From Bacteroidia bacterium (GTDB lineage Bacteria > Bacteroidota > Bacteroidia > NS11-12g > UBA955), in the NCBI GenBank assembly GCA_014376345.1, contig JACMRS010000147.1, forward strand, positions 1-12,518: 12,518 nt of DNA. Reading direction: 5' to 3'. Of this stretch, positions 1 to 5,348 are shown in pieces. The translations under genes and the position numbers were made by a program. Numbering within the stretch: position 1 is the stretch's first letter; the number at the start of each line of letters is the position of its first letter. A model generated the notes under the pieces. That model had not been told where the DNA came from, did not search any database, and saw only the letters and a program-made list of their open reading frames with translations.

Positions 1-322
1 CAACATCAGCAATAAATTTGGCAACGTATTCATCAGCATAAGCGCCATAAGAATCAGACAGAAGTCCTTTTGAACCATCGCATGTAATAATAGCATATAA
101 AATTGCGTTGTCTGCAGGATCACTCTCACCTTCAAATCTGTAGAAGTTATTAATAATAACATCTGAAGGGCTGTAGAATTTATCGCAGTCATGTGTGTTA
201 CACAATCCCTCCTCTTTTACCATAAAATTTTCTGTAAAACCATTTTTAACCAAACTGTTCATACATTCTGACAAGGTTTTTAACCGGTTTTTATCTTCTG
301 ATATATTATCTGAATTGATCAT
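1..322 (-). CDS. Small conserved Bacteroidota protein, so-called 'phosphoribosylpyrophosphate synthetase' family (3' end beyond window)
   Basis: An open frame starts at an ATG at 322-320 and runs without a stop to base 1, giving 107 residues; the stop lies outside the window. An in-frame TAA shortly upstream leaves this as the first ATG. The visible protein is soluble and acidic, with no signal peptide or membrane segment. A middle block reads YRFEGESDPADNAILYAI, and a later one reads GAYADEY. I recall this pattern from a Bacteroidota family of about 100-110 residues that databases often label phosphoribosylpyrophosphate synthetase. It has neither the length nor the PRPP-binding loop of a real Prs enzyme, so that name should not be trusted. 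Three cysteines (residues 20, 41, 46) and H44 are visible, but a metal site is only speculation. No convincing promoter was seen upstream. The gene call is fairly sure; the function is unknown. Confidence 0.75.
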   Translation of the reverse strand, partial: MINSDNISEDKNRLKTLSECMNSLVKNGFTENFMVKEEGLCNTHDCDKFYSPSDVIINNFYRFEGESDPADNAILYAIITCDGSKGLLSDSYGAYADEYVAKFIADV

Positions 323-458
323 TACTATAGTTGCAAAGCAGCAGGAAGATTACCCACTTGAAAGCAATACAAACTTCCATAAAATCAGACTGACAGTATT
401 TACATCATTATATTTTTGAATTACATTATTCACATATTCATTACAAAAAATGTCATGC
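323..458. other. Intergenic, no gene seen
   Basis: This AT-rich stretch lies between the start of the small conserved gene and the terminator of the thioredoxin pair. It should hold the promoter of the small gene, since the upstream unit is terminated. The only candidate I see on the minus strand is a weak pair, TTTG about 17 bases before TAATCTTC, which matches TAnnTTTG at 6 of 8 positions. No open frame here looks coding. Confidence 0.4.
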
Positions 459-488
459 AAAAAAAAGCGCAGTTATAACTGAGCTTTT
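459..488 (-). terminator. Intrinsic terminator after the peroxiredoxin-like gene
   Basis: On the minus strand a hairpin with arms AAAAGC-T-CAGT and ACTG-C-GCTTTT closes on a TATA loop, with one mismatched pair in the stem. It is followed by a run of eight T. The core, CAGTTATAACTG, is a perfect 12-base palindrome. The hairpin begins about 20 bases after the stop codon at 510. The A-run on the other arm could give weak termination in the opposite direction, but no rightward gene enters here. Confidence 0.75.
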
Positions 489-509
489 CAAAATTCAATT
501 TTTTAATAA

Positions 510-1121
510 TTATTTTCTGTATTTGACACCACAACCTATTGCTTTAGTTTCTTTTGTAGTCAAGGCTTTGCCAGCTATAAGTTCATCCACAGCATTTTCT
601 ACATATTTAACTTTAACTAGTGAAGCATCTTCTGAATTGTCGTCAATAGCACCTGTATATTCCACTTTATTGCCATTTTTATTCTTTTTGAGAATGTAAA
701 CATGAGGTGTTTTAAGTGCACCATATTGCTTTGCAATATTTTGAGACTCATCATATAAATACGGGAATGTAAAACCTTTTTCTTTAGCATTCTCGATCAT
801 TTTACCATAAGAATCTTCCGGATTTGTAGCACTGTCATTTGAATTTATTGCGATAACAGGATAACCCACAGATGCATATTTTTTATCTAATGCAACAATT
901 CTTTGTTCATAAGCTTTTGAAAAAGGACAATGGTTACATGTAAAGATTATTATAAAACCTTTAGCGTCTTTATAATCATTAAGAGAGACCATTTTACCAT
1001 CAATATTCTTTAGGTTAAAGTCTTTTGTTTCATCTCCTACCTTATAAGAAGGTGATGGTATAGTAAAAGCCAGAGTTGCAACTGCTAGGGCAGCGCCCAT
1101 TAATTTCATGTAATTTTTCAT
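510..1121 (-). CDS. Exported peroxiredoxin-like / thioredoxin-fold protein (PRX_like1 type)
   Basis: This 203-residue protein has a thioredoxin fold of the AhpC/TSA-related PRX_like1 group. Residues 1 to about 23 form a signal peptide with a short basic start and a hydrophobic ALAVATLAFTI core and no lipobox, so the mature protein is probably periplasmic. The active site is FTCNHCPFS, with C62 and C65 forming a CxxC motif. A cis-proline motif, KTPHVYIL, has P139, and a lone C197 sits in the tail AIGCGVKYRK. The start at 1121 was chosen over the longer frame to 1208 because the extra 29 residues overlap the upstream gene and would bury the signal peptide. It lies 10 bp after the TlpA-like gene, almost certainly cotranscribed with it. 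It probably handles thiol-disulfide exchange or peroxide in the envelope; the partner is unknown. Confidence 0.85.
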   Translation of the reverse strand: MKNYMKLMGAALAVATLAFTIPSPSYKVGDETKDFNLKNIDGKMVSLNDYKDAKGFIIIFTCNHCPFSKAYEQRIVALDKKYASVGYPVIAINSNDSATNPEDSYGKMIENAKEKGFTFPYLYDESQNIAKQYGALKTPHVYILKKNKNGNKVEYTGAIDDNSEDASLVKVKYVENAVDELIAGKALTTKETKAIGCGVKYRK

Positions 1122-1131
1122 AAATTTTGTT

Positions 1132-1602
1132 TTATAAATTTTGAATGATAAAAGAGCTGAGCTGCTCATAATTTTCGAATGGCTCAAACCTGAAAATATA
1201 GTCTCCATCAGGCTTAACTATTAAAGTAATTGGTATCTGCCCTTCCCAATAAGAACTGAGCTTGCGGACATAATAATTTGGGTCGTCTTTTAATAAATAG
1301 AGGTTTCCGGTAAGTCCTTTTTTCCCGGCCATTTTTAATACTTTATCAGCTTCCTTAGAAAAATCGAGAGAAACGTAAGTAAAAGTGACTTTATTATTAC
1401 TGAAACTTTCCTGTGCCTTAACAAAATAAGGCAGTTCGGCAATACAAGGACCACACCAGGTAGCCCAGAAATTAACAACTTTAATTGAATCGGATTTAAC
1501 GGAAAGAATCGAATCAAGACTACTATAATTCATTACTTTTACCTTTTGCCCATTCGCAATAAAGGCGGCAAGTAACAAAAATACCAGAATTCTTAATTTC
1601 AT
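1132..1602 (-). CDS. Exported TlpA/ResA-like thioredoxin
   Basis: This 156-residue thioredoxin-fold protein has the classic NFWATWCGPC active site at residues 44-53 (C50, C53) followed by AELPYF, as in the TlpA/ResA/DsbE family. The cis-proline is P124 in GQIPITLIV. Residues 1-19 form a signal peptide (MKLRILVFLLLAAFIANGQ), so it should work in the periplasm, probably reducing disulfides in exported proteins. The start at 1602 is preferred because it places the signal peptide exactly at the N-terminus; an in-frame ATG at 1635 would add 11 charged residues. It is the first gene of a two-gene unit with the peroxiredoxin-like gene 10 bp downstream. The family is certain; the client protein cannot be read from the sequence. 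Confidence 0.88.
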   Translation of the reverse strand: MKLRILVFLLLAAFIANGQKVKVMNYSSLDSILSVKSDSIKVVNFWATWCGPCIAELPYFVKAQESFSNNKVTFTYVSLDFSKEADKVLKMAGKKGLTGNLYLLKDDPNYYVRKLSSYWEGQIPITLIVKPDGDYIFRFEPFENYEQLSSFIIQNL

Positions 1603-1908
1603 TTTCTTGAAAGTCTTTTTAAAGGAATTTCTCAATCAGCAAAAATCATTCCTAAATTAAATCACATTCATTTAACAAATATTTCTTGTTTTGAAATTTA
1701 ATTTTGTTAAAAATCTGAATTCAATATAAATTTAGATAACACCTATTCTCTAATGTTGAGTTACAGACTAAGATACCACGACATTTAATAATATACCCTT
1801 TTCAATGACAATTAAGCCATATTTTTGTGATGAAAGAATATTTTTGAAAGTCTGTTAACCAATATATTTCAGGTGATTATAAGCTTTAAATTCGACTAAG
1901 GCAGTAAA
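1603..1908. other. Non-coding gap between pyrH and the thioredoxin pair
   Basis: About 300 AT-rich bases carry no convincing open frame on either strand. The region should hold the end of the pyrH transcript and the promoter of the TlpA-like gene. On the minus strand there is a TTTG (1679-1676), 16 bases, then TAATTTAG (1659-1652), which matches the Bacteroidota -7 element at 7 of 8 positions but with short spacing. I see no hairpin plus T-run downstream of pyrH, so read-through from pyrH into the thioredoxin genes is possible. Confidence 0.4.
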
Positions 1909-2616
1909 TTAAGACACAAGTGTTCCAACGCGTTCTCCTTCAAGAATACGTTTGAAATTACCTTGTTTGTTCATATCAAATACGACAATTGAAAGTTTAT
2001 TTTCCTGACAAAGTGTAATTGCTGTGAGGTCCATAATACTCAATCCCCTCTCATAAACTTCAGAGAAAGTAACAGCATCATATTTACGCGCATCACTATG
2101 CTTTTCAGGATCGGCAGTATAAACGCCATCAACCCTTGTGCCTTTTAATATCAAATCGGCTTCTATCTCAACAGCTCTTAAAGAAGCTGCAGTATCTGTA
2201 GTAAAATATGGATTGCCTGTACCTGCACCAAATATAACAACCCTACCCTTTTCCAAGTGTCTGATAGCTCTGCGTCTGATGAAAGGCTCGCAGATCTGTT
2301 CCATTTTAATGGCTGATTGAAGTCTTGTTTTAACTTCCATCTTTTCAAGTGCTCCCTGCAATGCCATGGCATTGATAACGGTAGCAAGCATACCCATATA
2401 ATCTCCTTGTGCTCTGTCAACAACACCTCCTTGAACACCTTGTACACCTCTGAAGATATTGCCACCGCCTATTACGATTGCAACCTGCACACCGAGTGCA
2501 ACTGCGGCTTTAACTTCCAAAGCATATTGTTCCAGAACCTTTGGATCAATTCCATATTGCTGATCTCCCATCAGGGATTCACCGCTCAATTTTAAAAGTA
2601 CTCTTTTATATTTCAT
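1909..2616 (-). CDS. pyrH: UMP kinase (uridylate kinase)
   Basis: This 235-residue protein is the usual length for bacterial UMP kinase. It phosphorylates UMP to UDP with ATP, in the cytoplasm, the step that supplies UTP and CTP. It is an amino-acid kinase fold. Visible motifs are KLSGES (9-14) at the phosphate-binding lysine, GGGNIFRG (50-57), DYMGMLATVINA (72-83), GAGTGNPYFTTDTAA (130-144) for nucleotide and UMP binding, and LKGTRVDGVYTADP (157-170). The protein starts MKYKRVLLKLSGES, as expected for the family, and nothing is missing. It follows tsf, as in many bacteria, but is separated by a terminator and its own promoter. The frr gene that often follows pyrH is not next here. The assignment is certain. 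Confidence 0.97.
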   Translation of the reverse strand: MKYKRVLLKLSGESLMGDQQYGIDPKVLEQYALEVKAAVALGVQVAIVIGGGNIFRGVQGVQGGVVDRAQGDYMGMLATVINAMALQGALEKMEVKTRLQSAIKMEQICEPFIRRRAIRHLEKGRVVIFGAGTGNPYFTTDTAASLRAVEIEADLILKGTRVDGVYTADPEKHSDARKYDAVTFSEVYERGLSIMDLTAITLCQENKLSIVVFDMNKQGNFKRILEGERVGTLVS

Positions 2617-2649
2617 GATTTAGCATATTACTTAGTGCACTTCGCACTG

Positions 2650-2657
2650 CAAAATTA
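2650..2657 (-). promoter_or_regulatory. Promoter -7 element for pyrH
   Basis: The minus strand carries TAATTTTG, a perfect match to the Bacteroidota -7 consensus TAnnTTTG, placing the transcript start about 25-30 bases before the pyrH ATG. At the expected -33 distance there is only the T-run of the tsf terminator, with no good TTG, so the upstream half is weak. The same octamer occurs at the rplM promoter. A short hairpin (AGTGC/GCACT, 2634-2648) falls in the predicted leader. Confidence 0.55.
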
Positions 2658-2669
2658 AAACTATAATCC

Positions 2670-2697
2670 AAAAAAAAATCCCTTACGGGACTTTTTT
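2670..2697 (-). terminator. Intrinsic terminator after tsf
   Basis: On the minus strand six A, then G, then TCCC, a GTAA loop, GGGA and a run of nine T form a hairpin: four strong pairs, one mismatch and then A-T pairs, followed directly by the U-tract. It starts 11 bases after the tsf stop codon, so it should end most of the rplM-rpsI-rpsB-tsf transcript before pyrH. Confidence 0.85.
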
Positions 2698-2708
2698 AAA
2701 AATCTATA

Positions 2709-3545
2709 TTAAGCGCCTAGGGCGGCTCGTTTAAATGATTTGACTGTTAAGCCGGCTTCTGTATCGTTAAGCATTTTAGCGATTGTTTTAGAAGAATCTT
2801 TAACAAACTCCTGATTTAGAAGCGTGTATTCTTTAAAAAACTTATTCAATCTGCCCTGAGCGATCTTTTCGGCCATTTCTGCTGGTTTACCTTCAGCAAT
2901 TGCTTGTTCTTTACCTACCTGAATTTCGCGTTCTACAGTTTCTTTATCAACTCCTTTGTCGTCTACTGCAATTGGGTTCATTGCAGCTATCTGCATAGCA
3001 ACATCTTTTCCAGCTGCAGTATTTGCATCACTTGAAGCATTATTCAGCTCAACAAGAACACCCATTTTGTTTCCGGCATGAATGTAAGAAACTACATTTT
3101 CACCTGTTACCAGAATACATTTTGAAATTTCCATTTTTTCACCTGTTTTTCCCATTTCATCGAGAAGACGCTGTTCTATTGTAACATTGCCGATTTGCGC
3201 TGCTTTAAGAGCATCCACATTTTCGATTTTGTTATCAAGAGCAATCTTAGCGATTTCATGAACAAGTTTCACGTAATCTTCATTTTTAGCAACGAAATCA
3301 GTTTCGCAGTTAAGCTCAACAATAACGCCTGTTTTTTTATCAGCACTGGTCAAAGCAATTACTGCTCCTTCTTTTACTGTTCTGTCATTTCTGTTTAGAG
3401 ATATTTTCTGACCTTTAGTCCTTAAAAAATCTATAGCAGCTTCTAAATCACCATTAGTTTCAGCAAGGGCCTTTTTACAGTCCATCATGCCGGCGCCGGT
3501 CATTTGTCTTAATTTATTTACTTCAGATGCACTGATCGTTGACAT
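2709..3545 (-). CDS. tsf: Translation elongation factor Ts
   Basis: This 278-residue EF-Ts is the nucleotide exchange factor that releases GDP from EF-Tu in the cytoplasm. The N-terminal UBA-like domain holds the signature LRQMTGAGMMDCKKAL (12-27). The core carries ELNCETDFVAKNEDY (77-91), including the TDFV motif (82-85) that contacts the EF-Tu nucleotide site. The C-terminal part includes a helical segment rich in K and E around 200-245, in keeping with the coiled-coil region. Length and motifs are normal for the family. It begins 11 bp after rpsB, the near-universal rpsB-tsf pair, and its transcript is terminated at 2670-2697. The identification is certain. Confidence 0.98.
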   Translation of the reverse strand: MSTISASEVNKLRQMTGAGMMDCKKALAETNGDLEAAIDFLRTKGQKISLNRNDRTVKEGAVIALTSADKKTGVIVELNCETDFVAKNEDYVKLVHEIAKIALDNKIENVDALKAAQIGNVTIEQRLLDEMGKTGEKMEISKCILVTGENVVSYIHAGNKMGVLVELNNASSDANTAAGKDVAMQIAAMNPIAVDDKGVDKETVEREIQVGKEQAIAEGKPAEMAEKIAQGRLNKFFKEYTLLNQEFVKDSSKTIAKMLNDTEAGLTVKSFKRAALGA

Positions 3546-3556
3546 ATTCTTTATAA

Positions 3557-4303
3557 TTATGCTTCTACTTCTTTTTCAGCTTTTGATTTTTCAATTTCAG
3601 CTGAATCTTTTTCTTTTTTCCTTTCGCTTAATCCTTCTTCAATCGCTTTCACTAGGTACTCAGTGATGATAGAGATTGATTTTGAAGAATCGTCGTTTGC
3701 AGGAATTGGGTGATCTATGTTAGAAGGATCTGAGTTAGTATCAACAATACCAATTGTAGGGATACCAAGTTTGATCGCTTCAGAAATTGCAAGGTGCTCA
3801 CGTTTTACGTCAATAACGAAAAGTGCTGCAGGAAGACGGTTTAGGTCTGCGATACCACCAAGAACTCTTTCAAGTTTGATTTTTTCACGGTCCATTTGAA
3901 GCCTTTCTTTTTTATTCAGATTAGCATAAGTACCGTCGCTTGCCATTTTATCAATGGTTTGCATTTTTTTAATCGATTTGCGAACTGTTGCAAAATTGGT
4001 AAGCATACCACCCAACCAACGTTCCGTTACGAACGGCATTGCAGTAGCTTTAGCAGCTTCGCTCACTATTTCTTTAGCTTGTTTTTTAGTAGCTACGAAA
4101 AGGATTTTGCGACCCGATTTAATGATATTTTTCATCACTGATGCAGCTTCTTCAAGCTTTACAGTGGTTTTATGAAGGTCTATTATATGAATACCTTCTT
4201 GCTCCATAAAAATATATGGGGCCATTTTTGGATTCCATTTACGGGTAAGGTGACCAAAATGGCAACCTGCTTCCAATAACTCCTGGTGTGAAATATTTGA
4301 CAT
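3557..4303 (-). CDS. rpsB: 30S ribosomal protein S2
   Basis: This 248-residue S2 of the small ribosomal subunit binds the 16S rRNA 3' domain region and is needed for S1 association in bacteria that have S1. The N-terminus, LLEAGCHFGHLTRKWNPKM, is the family signature, followed by IHIIDLHKT, FVATKKQAK, ERWLGGMLTN and the signature near the end, GIPTIGIVDTNSDP. The C-terminal tail from about residue 225 is a highly charged lysine/glutamate extension, common and variable in S2. It lies 12 bp after rpsI and 11 bp before tsf, so it is in the middle of one transcript. There is no sign of a separate promoter or of an S2 leader structure in the 12 bp gap. Confidence 0.98.
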   Translation of the reverse strand: MSNISHQELLEAGCHFGHLTRKWNPKMAPYIFMEQEGIHIIDLHKTTVKLEEAASVMKNIIKSGRKILFVATKKQAKEIVSEAAKATAMPFVTERWLGGMLTNFATVRKSIKKMQTIDKMASDGTYANLNKKERLQMDREKIKLERVLGGIADLNRLPAALFVIDVKREHLAISEAIKLGIPTIGIVDTNSDPSNIDHPIPANDDSSKSISIITEYLVKAIEEGLSERKKEKDSAEIEKSKAEKEVEA

Positions 4304-4315
4304 GTACTGTATCGA

Positions 4316-4702
4316 TTAACGTTTGCTGAACTGGAATTTTTTACGGGCTTTTTTCTGACCAGGTTTTTTACGCTCTACCATTCTTGAATCACGTGTAAGC
4401 AATCCAAGTGGTTTAAGTGTAAGTCTGAATTCAGGGTTGATATCGCAAAGAGCTTTGGCAATAGAAAGCCTGATAGCTTCTGCCTGACCCGTTACTCCAC
4501 CACCGTCCACGTTCACTTTAATATCATATTTGCCCACATTATCAGTAACGATAAGAGCCTGAGCAGCTTTATGCTGGTTTACCAGAGTTGGGAAATAAAC
4601 ATCAAGGTTTTTTTCGTTTACCTTGAAATCACCGCTGCCGTCCTTAATATAAGTGCGGGCTACTGCAGTTTTTCTTCTTCCGGATGTATTTACAACTTCC
4701 AT
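4316..4702 (-). CDS. rpsI: 30S ribosomal protein S9
   Basis: This 128-residue S9 lies in the small-subunit head, where its C-terminal tail reaches the P-site tRNA. The start MEVVNTSGRRKTAVAR carries the GRRKTAVAR signature, the middle has GGGVTGQAEAIRLSIAKAL (67-85), and the end has the basic tail SRMVERKKPGQKKARKKF closing with SKR, whose terminal lysine-arginine is conserved. Length is normal. It follows rplM by 18 bp, the standard L13-S9 pair found in bacteria, archaea and organelles, and precedes rpsB by 12 bp. Identification is certain. Confidence 0.98.
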   Translation of the reverse strand: MEVVNTSGRRKTAVARTYIKDGSGDFKVNEKNLDVYFPTLVNQHKAAQALIVTDNVGKYDIKVNVDGGGVTGQAEAIRLSIAKALCDINPEFRLTLKPLGLLTRDSRMVERKKPGQKKARKKFQFSKR

Positions 4703-4720
4703 TTATGTTTTATTGTAAGA

Positions 4721-5164
4721 TTAGAATTTTAATTGAGCCGGTTGCTGAGCTGAATGAGGATGCTCGGCACCTTCATAAACGAACAGGTTTGTATACATTT
4801 TGCGTCCAAGGCGATTTTTTGGTAACATGCCTTTAACCGCTTCTTCAATAACCTTTACAGGTTTCTTGTTGATCAGGTCGCCCGCTGTTATGCGTTTCTG
4901 ACCGCCTGGAAAACCAGAATACGTGATGTATTCTTTGTCTTTCAGCTTTTGGCCGGAAAGTTTAACCTTACCCGCATTAACTACGATGACGAAGTCACCA
5001 TTGTCTGTGTTTGGGGTAAAATCCGTTTTAGTTTTACCTAAAATCACTTTTGCAATGCCTGAAGCCAAGCGGCCAAGCACTTGTCCTTCGGCGTCCACTA
5101 CATGCCAATTTTTGGTAATAGTGGCCTTATTGGCCGATACTGTCTTATAACTTAAAGAATCCAC
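4721..5164 (-). CDS. rplM: 50S ribosomal protein L13
   Basis: This 147-residue L13 is an early-assembling large-subunit protein that binds 23S rRNA. The N-terminus MDSLSYKTVSANKATITKNW is typical of Bacteroidota L13, followed by WHVVDAEGQVLGRLAS, GDFVIVVNAGKVKLSGQKLKDKEYITYSGFPGG and the C-terminal GMLPKNRLGRKMYTNLFVYEGAEHPH. Length is normal. It is the first gene of the rplM-rpsI-rpsB-tsf transcript. A clear promoter lies just upstream, with a predicted leader of only about 25 bases, too short for an elaborate leader structure. Identification is certain. Confidence 0.98.
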   Translation of the reverse strand: MDSLSYKTVSANKATITKNWHVVDAEGQVLGRLASGIAKVILGKTKTDFTPNTDNGDFVIVVNAGKVKLSGQKLKDKEYITYSGFPGGQKRITAGDLINKKPVKVIEEAVKGMLPKNRLGRKMYTNLFVYEGAEHPHSAQQPAQLKF

Positions 5165-5192
5165 GTTGCTTTGTTGATATTTTTTGGGGTTG

Positions 5193-5223
5193 CAAAATTA
5201 ATCAATGTATTTCAGAATAACAA
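5193..5223 (-). promoter_or_regulatory. Promoter of the rplM-rpsI-rpsB-tsf transcript
   Basis: On the minus strand TAATTTTG (5200-5193) matches the Bacteroidota -7 element TAnnTTTG perfectly. A TTG within TGTTG (5223-5221) sits 20 bases upstream, as expected for the -33 element. The predicted transcript start is near 5187, about 22 bases before the rplM ATG at 5164. There is no Shine-Dalgarno sequence; the leader is A-rich just before the ATG, as is common for this phylum. Confidence 0.65.
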
Positions 5224-5336
5224 CAGGTTTTGAAAAATTTTAAGCTAATAAACAATATATCGGTTTTTGCCCTGTCGGCAATCACTGATATACAAGCCTT
5301 TAACCTTCTCTTCAATTTGTCCTTTTGAAATAACAT
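5202..5336 (-). CDS. Possible 44-residue small ORF between aconitase and rplM
   Basis: A minus-strand frame starts at an ATG at 5336, 12 bp after the aconitase stop, and ends at TGA at 5204-5202. It encodes 44 residues beginning MLFQKDKLKRRLKACISVIA, a basic and then moderately hydrophobic peptide with three cysteines. It would be cotranscribed with aconitase, and its last codons run through the -33 region of the rplM promoter. I recognise no family and see no signal peptide. A chance open frame of this size is quite possible. It is listed because position and spacing fit a small downstream gene and nothing else explains this gap. Confidence 0.2.
   Translation of the reverse strand: MLFQKDKLKRRLKACISVIADRAKTDILFISLKFFKTCCYSEIH
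5267..5281. other. Short hairpin downstream of aconitase gene
   Basis: TTGCC and GGCAA form a perfect five-base-pair stem around a five-base loop. On the minus strand it follows the aconitase gene by about 70 bases, but the following bases are AAAACC rather than a T-run, so it is not a standard intrinsic terminator. It could protect the 3' end of the mRNA or be chance. Confidence 0.25.
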
Positions 5337-5348
5337 TTGATCTTAAAA

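Noticed and set aside
195..419. Plus-strand frame of 74 residues at the left edge
   Set aside because: It overlaps the recognised small conserved protein on the minus strand and has no family-like sequence.
1122..1208. Longer N-terminus for the peroxiredoxin-like gene, starting at 1208
   Set aside because: The extra 29 residues lie largely inside the upstream TlpA-like coding sequence and would bury a good signal peptide; the ATG at 1121 is a better start.
1603..1635. Longer start for the TlpA-like gene at 1635
   Set aside because: It adds 11 mostly charged residues in front of a complete signal peptide; the ATG at 1602 fits export better.
1860..1908. Terminator or frr gene after pyrH
   Set aside because: No hairpin with a T-run is visible and no frr-like frame occurs; the next gene is the TlpA-like thioredoxin, so the pyrH-frr pairing is simply absent here.
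2634..2648. AGTGC/GCACT hairpin as a pyrimidine-sensing leader for pyrH
   Set aside because: The stem is only five base pairs with no terminator partner; nothing ties it to regulation, so it is noted only within the promoter entry.
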